This document shows, one piece after another, positions 35,702-46,559 of a stretch of 64,000 bases of DNA. Numbering within the stretch: the stretch's first letter is position 1; each line of letters opens with the position of its first letter. The notes under the pieces were generated by a model, which worked only from the letters and a program-made list of their open reading frames with translations, was not told where the DNA came from and ran no database searches. The translations under genes and the position numbers were made by a program. The DNA comes from Acorus gramineus (lineage: Eukaryota > Streptophyta > Magnoliopsida > Acorales > Acoraceae), in contig CM060853.1 in NCBI GenBank assembly GCA_030737835.1, forward strand, positions 1,430,941 to 1,494,940. The letters run 5' to 3'.

Positions 35702-35716
35702 TTCTCCCCCATTAGG
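35702..35716 (-). other. polypurine tract
   Basis: On the minus strand CCTAATGGGGGAGAA directly precedes the 3' LTR start TGTTATATATG. This is where plus-strand DNA synthesis is primed in LTR elements. Confidence 0.85.
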
Positions 35717-35748
35717 AAATTTTGTCCTCAAAATAAATACAAGAACAT

Positions 35749-37521
35749 CTAAGAAGGGAAAAGATGCGGATACGCGTCACGCATGGCGTCCTCGAGCTCC
35801 CAGGTGGCCTCGGCACCGGAACGGTGCTGCCATCGCACCTTGACCAGCTGGACGGTCTTGGTGCGGAGCCTCTTCTCACGGCGGTCCATGATCTCAATCG
35901 GCTGCTCCACGAAAGACAAGTCCGGCTCGAAGACGAGCGGCTCGAACGGGATGATGTGAGCAGGATCATGGACGTATCGCCTCAGCTGCGAGACGTGGAA
36001 GACGTCATGGGCCTGAGCCAACTGTGGGGGCAGAGCTATGCGATAGGCCACCTCCCCAACTCGCTCGAGGATGAGGAATGGCCCAATGAAACGCGGACTC
36101 AGCTTGCCCCGCACACCAAATCGGAAGATGCCCTTCATCGGGGACACCTTCAAGAACACATGATCACCGACCTCGAAGGTGAGCTCACGGCGACGGCGGT
36201 CGGCGTAGCTCTTCTGACGACTCTGAGCGACTCGGATACGCTCGCGAATCGTCTTCACCATCTCGGAGGTCTGGTGAACGATCTCTGGCCCCTCTAACTG
36301 GCGCTCTCCGACCTCATCCCAACACAGGGGGGACCTGCAGCTGCGGCCATAAAGTGCCTCATAGGGAGCCATCCGGATGCTCGAGTGGTAGCTGTTGTTG
36401 TAGGCAAACTCCACCAACGGAAGGTGCCTCTCCCAACTGCCCCCAAAATCGAGTACACAGGCCCGCAGCATGTCCTCAAGGGTCTGGATCGTCCTCTCCG
36501 ACTGGCCGTCCGTCTGAGGATGAAACGCGGTACTGAAATGGAGGTTCGTACCAAGGGCGTGCTGGAGGCTACGCCAGAACCTCGAAGTAAAACGCGCGTC
36601 TCGATCAGAGATGATACTGACTGGAGTGCCATGGAGTCGGACAATCTCGGAGACGAATAACTGCGCCAGGGTGTCCAGAGAATCGGTGAGTCGGATGGGG
36701 AGGAAATGAGCAGACTTCGTCAGCCGGTCGACGATCACCCAGATGGCATCGCGACCCGAGCGTGACCTCGGCAAACCCGAGACGAAGTCCATGGTAATCT
36801 GCTCCCACTTCCACTGAGGGATCTCAATGGACTGCAGCTTCCCCGCAGGGCGCTGATGCTCCGACTTCACCTGCTGGCATACTAGGCACGGGCAACAAAT
36901 GGCGATATCCGTCTTCATCCCGCGCCACCAGTAGCCGCGACGAAGGCCCCTGTACATCTTCGTGCCACCAGGGTGCACGGTGTACCTCGAGCGATGGGCC
37001 TCGTCCAGAATCTTCCGCCTCAGCTCTGCGTCGTCGGGGATGCACACTCGGCCTCTGAATCTCAGGATCCCGTCCGCACGAATCTGGTAGTCCTGGCGCT
37101 CGCCCCGGGCGACGCCCTCAGAAAGGACTATAAAATGCGGGTCCTGAGCCTGAGCCGTGCGGATCTCGTCGAGAAGAACCGGCTGCACCACCAGCCTGGC
37201 CAAAAAGCCACCCGCAGGAGTCTCCCGAACACTGATCCAGCAAGCGGCCTCCTCCAGAAGCCTCCAACGACGGACAGCCATGTGGGCGGCCATGCCCAGG
37301 GGCTGTCTACTGAGCGCATCTGCAACGACATTCGCCTTACCCGGATGGTAAGCGATGTCACAGTCATAGTCTGTAAGGAACTCAACCCAACGCCTCTGTC
37401 GCATGTTGAGCTCCGGCTGAGACTGCAGATACGTCAAGCTCTTATGATCTGTAAAGAGCTCGAACTCCTCTCCGTAGAGATAATGCCTCCACATCTTCAG
37501 CGCAAAGATGATCGCAGCCAA
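35749..37521 (-). pseudogene. retrotransposon pol: RNase H end, integrase, chromodomain
   Basis: 590 codons. The first 70 residues are the end of RNase H (FTDHKSLTY, ADALSRQ). The integrase zinc finger uses H176, H183, C212 and C215. The catalytic core shows D245, D306 in IISDRD and E342 in DGQSER, with 35 residues between the last two. The C-terminal region (VGDHVFLKVSP, GRKLSPRF-like) leads to a chromodomain at about 540-588 (ATWELEDAMRDAYPHLF). The reading frame is offset by a frame break near 37,540 from the upstream pol part, so gag-pol is not one open frame. The N-terminal start is only formal. Confidence 0.9.
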
Positions 37522-40108
37522 CTCAAGGTCATGGGTGGGTAGTTCTGCTCATGGGGCTTCAACTGACGAGACGCGTAAGCCACCACCTTACCGTGCTGCA
37601 TCAGGACGCAACCCACACCCAACTGCGATGCATCTGTGTATACTGCGAACCCACCACTCCCAGATGGAAGGGTAAGAACTGGCGCTGAGGTGAGCCTTCG
37701 CTTCAGCTCCTGGAAGCTCTCCTCGCAAGCAGGGGACCACTCGAACCGAACGTCTTTCCGAGTGAGGCGGGTAAGAGGAACGGCTATCTTGGAGAAACCC
37801 TCCACAAACCTCCTGTAATAACCCGCCAAGCCCAAGAAGCTCCGAATCTCTGTGGGGTTCGACGGTCGACGCCAATTCGACACGGCGAGCGTCTTCTCCG
37901 GGTCCACAGCTATACCCTCACCGGAAATCACATGGCCCAGAAAGGCCATCCGCTCCAACCAGAACTCGCACTTGCTGAACTTGGCGAACAACTGATGTCT
38001 GGCCAAGTCTCCAAAAGTGCGAAGATGGTGAGCGTGCTCCTCCAGACTCCTCGAGTACACCAATATGTCATCGATGAATACTACCACAAAGGAGTCGAGG
38101 AAGGGTCGAAATACCCGGTTCATCAGATCCATGAAGGCCGCCGGCGCGTTCGTCAACCCGAATGGCAGTACTCTGAACTCGTAGTGCCCATACCGGGTGC
38201 GAAAGGCCGTCTTCGAGATATCTGACTCCCGGATCTTCAACTGGTAGTACCCCGAGCGGAGATCGATCTTGGAAAAGACGCACGCTCCCTGGAGCTGGTC
38301 AAACAGATCGTCGATCCGCGGCAACGGGTACTTGTTCTTCACTGTCCGCTTATTCAACTGCCTGTAATCAATACACAGCCGCAGTGAACCGTCCTTCTTC
38401 CGGACGAACAGGACAGGGGCTCCCCACGGAGACACACTCGGACGTGCGAAGCCCTTCTCCAGCAACTCCTCCAACTGCTCCTTCAGCACCCTCAGCTCTG
38501 CGGGAGCCATCCGGTACGGAGCCCTCGAAACCGGCTCGGTCCCCGGAAGCAGATTGATCTCAAACTCAATCGCGCGGTCCGGCGGTAATCCCGGAAGATC
38601 GTCGGGGAAAACCTCGGGAAACTCTGCCACGACTGGAGTCTGACTGATATCTGCCCGCAGCGGTGCATCCTCCAGAGCAATATAAGCCAGAAAGCCCTCG
38701 CATCCACCCTGAAGGAGCCTCCACGCCTGCATGGACGACACGAACCCCAGAGGAGCTACGTCTCGATCGCCCATGAACTGGAAGGACCTCCGACCAGGAA
38801 GGTGGAACGACACCGACTTGGCGAAACAGTCGATGCTGGCATGACTAGCTGCAAGCCAATCCATCCCCAGGATGGCATCAAAATCCGCGATCGCAAGCTC
38901 CACCAGCTCCACCGGGAACTCATGCTCCGCGATCTCCACCGTGCACCCTCGGTACACCGAACTGAGGAGAATCCGGTCTCCCACGGGCAACGACACCTCT
39001 AACACAGCATCTAGAGGAGCGGACGCCACACCCGTCCGTCTCGCGAAAGCAGGAGACACGAACGAGTGGGTGGCTCCAGAATCAAATAGCACATAAGCAG
39101 GAAGCTGGGAGATCTGAACAATACCTCTGACCACGCTGCCTGATGCCTGGGCCTCCTCTGCCGAAAGCGCTGCCACACGGCCCTGGACGAACTGAGGCTG
39201 AGGAGCAGGGGCACGCCTCGCCTGCTGCGCTGGCTGCCTCCTCTGATCAGCACGGCCACCCTGTGGCTGCTGCTGCTGACGCTGAGGCTGCTGCTGCGGC
39301 TGGCGCTGAGGCTGCTGCTGCTGGCGCTGCTGCTGAAACTGCTGCTGGAACGGCCGCTGCTGCAACTGCTGCTGCTGGGGCATCACTGCGGGTCGGCCAG
39401 CGTCAGGGCAATTATACAGAATATGCCCGACGCGCTGACAGTGATAACAGCGCCTCGTCTCTGGTCGCCTCGACTGGACCGGCACGGCTGCGATGGGTGC
39501 TGGGCCTCGCGCTGGCACCACATCTGCTGGAAGAGAGGGAGCCGCTGACTGCTCGAAGCGGGCCCTCTTCTTCTTCCGCTGCCCTCTGTCCTGACCTCTG
39601 GGTGGCCTCTGCTCTGTCGACGGGGTCGGAGCCCGCACCTGGATCCCGAGGTCTCTCTCGACTGTCTTCGCCCGAGACACTAAGTCGGAGAACCTCGTGA
39701 AAGCATGGGCGGTGACGTGCACTCGGATGGCACTGCTGAGACCGAGCTCGAACCGACGGCACCTCGACACCTCGTCCATCACCAGAGCTGGAGCGAATCG
39801 GGACAGCCTCGTGAACCGCGTGGAGTAGTCAGCGACGGACATAGTGCCCTGAGTCAGCTGCTCAAACTCCCGCTCCACTATCTGTCGCGTCGAGAAGGGG
39901 AAATACTCCTCCAAGAAATATCCCCTGAATCCCGCCCATGTGAGCTGCTCCAGTCCCTCTGGGATATCCACTGATCTAGTAGCCCACCACTCGGCGGCGC
40001 TACCCTTCAGCATAAACGTAGCCAGGGAGACCCTCTGGCGGTCTGTGCAAAGCATCGTCGAGAAGATGGTATCCACCTCCATCAACCATCTCTCGGGAGC
40101 AAGGGGGT
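37497..40108 (-). pseudogene. retrotransposon gag-protease-reverse transcriptase-RNase H
   Basis: 862 codons from about 40,085. Gag comes first ([27 protein letters not shown]). A CCHC zinc knuckle follows at residues 213-226 ([14 protein letters not shown]), then a Gln-rich stretch (about 235-290) from CAG/CTG repeats. The aspartic protease motif DSGATHSF is at 335-342. Reverse transcriptase has [20 protein letters not shown] and the catalytic box FIDD. RNase H starts with YTDAS. The frame breaks inside RNase H near 37,540 and upstream in gag near 40,110. Confidence 0.92.
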
Positions 40109-40551
40109 CCTCTGTCTGACCCTGGAACTCGGGAGGGTGGAGCTTCAGAAAGGCTGAGAGTCCACTCTGCTGGACCCTCGCTGCAGCCTCTAGCCCCGCC
40201 TCCCTCTCTGAGGATCCTGAACTCTGGCCGCCGGAATCTCCACCACGGGGACTGGGGGTGTATCAGGCACCACAGGCGGATCTGCCGCCAAGGGAACCTG
40301 CGGTACTGCCTCGCGGGCTGCCCGCAGCTCCTGTATCTCCCGCGCCTGATCTGCCAACACCCTCGTCTGGGTCTCCACCATATCTGCTAACCGCGCAAAC
40401 GCGCGCTCCCAGGCAGGAGGCTCCTGCGCTGTCTGGCCTCACTCCTGAGGACTCACCAATATCCTCGACTCTGGCAGGTCCGGAGACCTCCAAGGGTCGA
40501 GAGGGACCACGTCCGCGCGTGCCTCTGCGAGGAGGCATATCAGCAACCTAA
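40109..40551 (-). pseudogene. retrotransposon gag N-terminus, frame-broken
   Basis: A likely start at 40,538 gives MPPRRGTRGRG followed by a low-complexity stretch. The frame changes near 40,440. A second piece (about 40,381-40,190) reads VLADQAREIQELRAAREA, a predicted helix typical of this gag region. The frame changes again before the main gag segment. Confidence 0.65.
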
Positions 40552-40640
40552 GAAAACCAGACACTAGGATCAGAATACGCATATAGAAATCCTAGGACTC
40601 ATCTCTATGAAAAGGAAGACACTTGGCTCTGACAGGACCA

Positions 40641-40653
40641 GGCTCTGATACCA
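40641..40653 (-). other. primer-binding site for initiator-Met tRNA
   Basis: On the minus strand TGGTATCAGAGCC lies five bases after the 5' LTR. It is complementary to the 3' end of plant initiator methionine tRNA, the usual primer for these elements. Confidence 0.93.
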
Positions 40654-40658
40654 ACTTT

Positions 40659-43640
40659 TGTCACGCCCCAGGGCGGCCGTCCCCGGGACGCGGCAAGTGT
40701 ATATATGATATCAGTAACAGGGGTTCAATAATATACCACAAACAATCACTAAAATGACAACACAGATAAAAGCAGGGCTGACATAATATATACACCAAAT
40801 GCGGAAGCTAAAAGACTGAGTCTGTAGTCAAAACATACTACAGACTCGATACACAATCATAAGTCCTGTGAGAGCCAACATGTCCATATATATACACAAT
40901 AAAATCCATACATAATCCAACTAGGTGCCCAAGCACAGAATATATACATACAACAGAAAGAAGGGTGCTGATGGCCTCAAAACTCGTGGGACGCGGCGCT
41001 ACTCCTCTACTGGTGTAGTCGCTCGGGAAGCTCCTCCCTCAGAGATCACTGAAAAAGATAATATGCGAGGGGTGAGCCACACGCTCAGTGAATAGCACAA
41101 CCCATGCATACAGTTCATATTAACCACATTTAATCAAGTCATAGCCAAAGGCATAAACATCACAATCCGGGGGTTCGTTACATCGCCGAACCCCATACCC
41201 TCACCCTCACCCTCACCCTCAATAGGTGACCAAGGATGTTGGGACTTAGCGGGTTGATAATCATCCATACATAAACCTGTGGGTCGTCGCATCGCCGGCC
41301 CACCATACCCTCACCCTCACCTCTCAACAGGTGACCTAGGCTCTTGGGACTGACTAGGCTGTTGGTCACCCTTGGTCCACCGATAGTCTCTCCTCACTCC
41401 GTAGGTCGTTTGGCCACTCCACGTTCAGCGCAGTCCTTCACCAAATCAGGAGGCGCCTACTGATGGAGCCCCTGCACGGGACAACCTTTCTAACGCCGAG
41501 GTAGTCTCTACACGGATCCAACGAAGGGAACAGAACAGCCTATCCATCGCATATGATCCACTCGGATCCGCTGACAGCACATCTCTACAACTCTAATGTC
41601 TTGAATTCCTCAGAATTCCACCAGCGCGCATAACCAGGATGCGGGGAATTAAATAATTAAAAGGGGAAAAGAGACCTTGGGAGGGTAACCTGAGGTCCCG
41701 ATGTAGGACATCCGACAACCAAACGAGGAACACGGAGTACCCTAACCCGGGTCTCAATGTTAACCTCGCAAGGCCCCCTATATTCCCAAGCATGCTAATA
41801 TATATATCGCAGTTGCATTTAATCAAATAAATCAAACTAATAGGACGCATGCTCAGGTTGGGCTTTCCTAGCATGATAGCGGGGTGACAAGATGCACGGG
41901 TCATGCACAAATCCTAAGGGTGCAAGTCCCTAACATACAAGTCTAGGGCGGCATGCATTCTACACACACATCATGCTTACATGGATTAAAATAACAGTTA
42001 ATACTAACTATGTGCCCCAGGGGAGGACGGTACACGCCCAAAGCATGTACGCCTCCCAAACTGGGTTGGGTTGTCCCACTCACCGGAATCGGGTCGACGC
42101 GCGACCGTCCGTCGAGATCTGCAAGACAGGGTATTACTGGTAAGTATAAATCCACAATATCATTAAATACACAATAAATACCCAAAACCCAAACAAACAC
42201 CCAACACCCCCGGCAACCACCGCACGGCCGGCAACCACCCGCACGGCCACCCGACCGCCCGGGTGCACCGCCGCGCCTCAGCCCACGCACCCCGCACGCC
42301 TTGCGCCGGCCCGCGAGCACCCCGCACGCCCCCGCGCGCGGCGCCTCGCCCCGCACGCACCCCGCGCGCACCTCCGCCACCTCGCCGCGCCTCGCGCGCA
42401 CCTCTGCCGCCTCGCCGCGCCTCGCGCGCACCACCGTTGCCTCGTCGCGCCTCGCGCGCACCACGGCCGCCTCACCGCGCGCACTGCTCTCGGCCACCAC
42501 CCCGCGCACACACCACCACTGCCTCGGCAAGCACCTCGCGCACGCACCACCCTGCACCAGCCGCTCGACCAGCCCTTGCACCAGACCCGCGCGCAGCTGC
42601 TCCCCCGAGCGCACGCCCGCGCGCACGCTCGCGCGCACGCACGCGCGCACGCCCAGCCAGCTCCTGCGCTCACTGCCTGTGCTGCCTTAGACCCCCAGCC
42701 CACACGTCAGCACTGCCAGCCCATCCAGCGCGTCCTGCACGACCAGCACAGCACGCCTCCCGCGCTCGCCTGCGCGCACGCCGCGCGCACGCACGCCCGC
42801 GCACGCACGCGCGCATGCCCGCGCGCGCCCAGCCTGCGCGCTGCCTGAGCCGCTGCCGCTGCTCTGCCTGCTGCCCGAGAACATCTCCCACCAGCCCGAG
42901 CACCCCAACCACCCACCTCCGACCACCCCACGGCCCTCCGACGGCCACCACAGCCCTCCGACGGCCACCCACCGCCGCCGACCACCACCCAACCCCAAAA
43001 CCATCCCCCTAGCATACATCTAGCATGAAAAATAGGGAAAAGAGGCTTACCGAGGGGAGGGAAGGATGTTCGGTAGCTCTTCGTGCGCCGAAACCTTTCT
43101 CAAAGGCTCTCTCACGCCCCGATCTATCACGGCCCTCGAAATGGCTCGAAACAGAGGAGAGAGAGGGGAGGTCGGGGAGGCTAGGATCGCCGGAATCGGG
43201 ATTTGAAAGCACCGGAGTGTAGATCGGGACCCGATCTACACTTCTCGTGCTTTAGGTTTTTAGGTTTGAGGGGTCTAGGGGGCTCAAAAGTGAGAAAAAG
43301 AGAGAGGGGAGAGAGAAAATGAAAGTGGTAGGGATGATGAATAGTAACTCGGAAATTAGATCCCACTCTTATATAGTGTGCGACTTAAAAACCCGGATAC
43401 GCCCCGGAACTGCGAAATTTTGGAAACGTTGCCGGAATTCGATGAAATTTTCATGAGTGGCTTAAAATGGCACCAGGACACATAATACGCAGTTAGATTT
43501 TCAATCGGAGTCCTCTAACTCAGACGATAGCTAACAGTCCAAAATTATGCGGTTCCGATCGAAAAAATGCAAAAATTTTCAAAAACTGCTAAAATGCTCC
43601 AATGGTTACCAGCAGGCCAAAAAGTAACACATATATAACA
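40659..43640 (-). repeat. 5' LTR of the retrotransposon
   Basis: 2,982 bp, matching the 32,738-35,701 copy, with small indels such as one extra CCCTCA-type unit (41,197-41,220) and a duplicated GGCCCTCCGACGGCCACC-type segment near 42,930-42,968. Its promoter for element transcription would read toward lower coordinates. Confidence 0.95.
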
Positions 43641-44061
43641 CAAACGACGACGATGAAGGTTGATATGGTTCACGAACAATGGAAGGATATGAATCTTCTG
43701 CATTATAATTTATCGCGTCACGACCTCTTTGTATGATCTCTTCCTTCTCTAACCATATTTGAATGACATGCACGTGCTTTGGGTACAACATTATCATCAC
43801 TTTCACACCCATATCATCTTCAAGAGAGGCACCCAAACTCTTTTCGTCGTGAGTGGGATGCACAACACTCATGGACAATTTGTAACGACTTGGATCGGTC
43901 CCCGTCAAATGGTACATCATTTGGAGCAAATCGACATAAGAGATCCTCTTATGTATGATGGTGGTTTTCCTGGTACCACCTTCATAAAATGAAGTATCTT
44001 CACGTTGAACAATCCTCCCGTTAAAAGAGTACATTAACGGGACATCGGATTTCTTTACCAT
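43641..44061 (-). pseudogene. MULE transposase N-terminal exon (PB1-like), cut by the retrotransposon
   Basis: From the ATG at 44,061 the frame reads MVKKSDVPLMYSFNGRIVQR, then YVDLLQMMYHLTG, DPSRYKLSMSV and DDMGVKVMIMLYP, a PB1-like N-terminal domain common in plant MULE transposases. It runs to the retrotransposon junction within a Ser run. The frame continues on the other side of the insertion at 32,737. Confidence 0.75.
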
Positions 44062-44631
44062 CTAAACCATAAATTATTCAACTTAGTAAATATATTTCTC
44101 AATTGATAATAAAAAAAATTCATCCAACACATACAAGTATATTAAACAATATAACATTCATGCAACACATACAAAGTATATTTCCTAAATGGCCTTTGAA
44201 TTTTTTAAAATGTTTCCTAAGACGCCTTTGAATTTTTTCCTAAGGCCTTTTAATTTTTTTAAAAGTTTTTATATGACTATCAAATTTTAACCATATTTTT
44301 TTAAGTTTTAAAAGTCTATATATACAAATAAGAAATTCTCAATAAACCAAACACAAAAAAATTAACATTTCATTTAACAAAGCATCACACATTCAACATG
44401 TCAATAATAAAAAAAATTTATACATAAAATCATAACAATTGGATAAATAAATAAATTTAAAAAATTGTTTAGAGTTTTGATGTTTACCTATGGATTAAAA
44501 ATGGTCTTTGAAAATTGATTTAAATGTATAAGAACTGTTTGGGGGGTTGGAAATGGGCCTTTGGAGGGAAAAAAAAAAGGGTGAAAATGGTGAATAGGGT
44601 TTCTCTGCTGGGGCGGGGTATATATAGGACG
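44062..44631. other. MULE 5' non-coding region
   Basis: AT-rich sequence between the transposase start and the right terminal repeat; it would contain the element's promoter. No gene. Confidence 0.45.
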
Positions 44632-44825
44632 TGCTCTGGATGGAGACGAATTATATAACCAATGTGAATACCCAATAAGGGGTGATTTGTGCTGGAGACG
44701 GATTAAAATACTGGAGACGGATTATCAGCACAAAATTTCAGCGGGGTTAGTTTTTGCAAATATTTGGGTGGCGGAGCTATTTTTGTAAATATTCAATTTC
44801 CGAGGTCTAAAAGTACTAATTACCC
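44632..44825. repeat. MULE terminal inverted repeat, right
   Basis: Inverted match to 29,655-29,870; ends CTAATTACCC at 44,825. Contains three CTGGAGACGGATTA-type motifs. Confidence 0.85.
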
Positions 44826-46130
44826 TTTTTTTTGGATGACGCAAAAGGGCAATTTTTTATAGAATCATGTTACACAGGCCCACTATTTAGACCCAATTCA
44901 CAAGCAATGTCATTATCTTATTGATTGCTTGTTTGACTTTAAAAAAAATTAAGAAAGCAAAATACAATATTACCCTAATTTAAAACCCACTATTTTCTCT
45001 CTTATTAAATCAATCTCCACCTTTGTCGAAAAACATATCAACATATTCAATTCATTTCAAGAAACCTATTTTTTTTTCAAAACCAATTAAAAAAAGAAAC
45101 AATTAATTACATTTATGAAAACAGAATCGAAATTTAAATTCTCTAGGGTTTTTTAAAAAGAAACTGAAAAACGAAATCATTCAAAAAACCCATTTCATAA
45201 AAAATACCAAAAAAGACCAAATTTTTGTTTGCGGCTCTCATTCAACCAGAAAACAATGGCGATAAGGAATAATCAACGTTATTTTTTTAAAACACTGTTG
45301 TTAATTTGTAATTTTTCGATTCCAATCATCAAACAAAGTATTTGTGATGGATGCAATTTTTTTTCAATAAATGCAAAAATGAAACACAAATCACAGTATA
45401 AAATTAGAGTTCGGAATAAAATTCAGTTACATTTATAAAATGTAACTTAATTTTAACAATAAATTGCATTAAAAGTCAGTTACATTTGTAAATGTAATTG
45501 ACTTCGTTTATATAAAGCAATTAAAAGTTAGTTACATTCCACAATGTAACTGACTTCCAGATATAATTGTTAAATAATTTAAAGATTAAACGCCCCAGAT
45601 TTAAGGTTATTAGATTTAACATCTAGCACCAAATTCAATAAAAAAAAACTGTAACAAATGCAAAACAAACAAAAAATAAAAGGTCGCACCTAAATCGACA
45701 AACATTGGAAATGACATCCAATCGTTCAATTATGATTTCCGATCTGATCGAAGGTTGAAAAGTCCTCCGAAAAACAAATCAATGCTTGAAAAACCTCCAA
45801 AACAACCTTCTGATATGGTTTTATATGTTCTTAAAAAAATGTTGTAAAAGAATAATCGAATTTAATATTTAGCATCAAATTCAATAATAAAAAAATTATA
45901 ACAAATGCAAACAAGGGATGTGACCCAAATACAAATCTTATTTTAGGTAGACAAGAAAAAGAAGCCGTAGATGGATAGACAAACAGATCATGTATTTTTT
46001 TTTTCATTTTATAAAACAAAAGAAAGAAGACTATTAATTACAAAAAATAATGGGATTTGATCCTCCAAACAAATTCAAAAAATCATGACACATCAGCCAT
46101 TGTAACCAACTCGTTTATTATGGGGAGTAA
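44826..46130. other. AT-rich spacer with short palindromes
   Basis: No gene. Three AGTTACATT/AATGTAACT palindromes lie at about 45,423-45,560. Confidence 0.45.
45423..45560. repeat. three spaced AGTTACATT palindromes
   Basis: Three inverted-repeat units of the form GTTACATT(n)AATGTAAC occur at about 45,424-45,450, 45,477-45,503 and 45,530-45,556, spaced by 53 bp or so. Two are flanked by GTCA/TGAC-like bases. Confidence 0.7.
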
Positions 46131-46559
46131 TCTATATTTATTACTATATAAAAGTCTCTTAAACCAAAAACTTGCCATTTGACCTTTTTGTCCTTGTCAA
46201 TTCATTCAATCCCATTATAGTCCATTCACACCACTTTAATGACAACCATTTTTTTTTCATTTTACCCTTACATTTCTATTCAATTACATTTCTATTCACA
46301 TTTAAAAAAAAGTATCAAATATTAATGTAATTCACATCTATTAGCATTTATTTAATTCACACATATTTGATTATGATTTACTATTTACTTGGATTTCTCT
46401 ACTCTATTAATGCCCCAAATAATCAATAGTCAATAAGATCTACCCAACAAATTTTTTTATAATTCACAGTAATTAAAAATGCAATCCAATAAAAAAAACA
46501 AACATATAAAATACTGGTACAAAAAAAAAATTTATTGCTATAAAAATGAACAAATTCAA

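Larger units (their letters stand above)
32738..43640 (-). mobile_element. Ty3/gypsy LTR retrotransposon, chromovirus Tekay/Del-like
   Basis: Two long terminal repeats (32,738-35,701 and 40,659-43,640) begin TG and end CA, flanked by the exact 5-bp target duplication CAAAC (32,733-32,737 and 43,641-43,645). On the minus strand, an initiator-Met tRNA primer site follows the 5' repeat, and a polypurine tract precedes the 3' repeat. Gag, protease, reverse transcriptase, RNase H, integrase and a C-terminal chromodomain follow in that order, which defines a chromovirus. Several frame breaks are present. The two repeats are still very similar, with scattered substitutions and short indels, so the insertion is fairly recent. 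Confidence 0.95.
29655..44825 (-). mobile_element. Mutator-like element (MULE) with plant mobile domain, split by a retrotransposon
   Basis: Terminal inverted repeats of about 200 bp: GGGTAATTAGCACTTTTAG at the left, and GGGTAATTAGTACTTTTAG read inward from the right. They stay collinear through GAATATTTG, a CCGCCACC block, AATATTTGCAAAAACTAA and ATAATCCGTCT. Flanks are T-runs, so the 9-bp duplication expected of MULEs cannot be called. Coding segments on the minus strand read, in order, PB1-like, Mutator DNA-binding, SWIM, zinc knuckle, plant mobile domain. Without the nested 10.9-kb retrotransposon and its duplicated 5 bp the element is about 4.26 kb. The catalytic transposase core is missing. 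Confidence 0.85.

Noticed and set aside
42263..43012. Similar long frames in the right LTR
   Set aside because: Same compositional artefact as in the other LTR.
43759..43992. Plus-strand frame opposite the MULE N-terminal exon
   Set aside because: Shadow of the PB1-like coding exon on the minus strand.
29646..44834. A 9-bp target duplication for the MULE
   Set aside because: Flanks are TTTCTTTTT and TTTTTTTTG; T-rich similarity is not informative, so no duplication is claimed.
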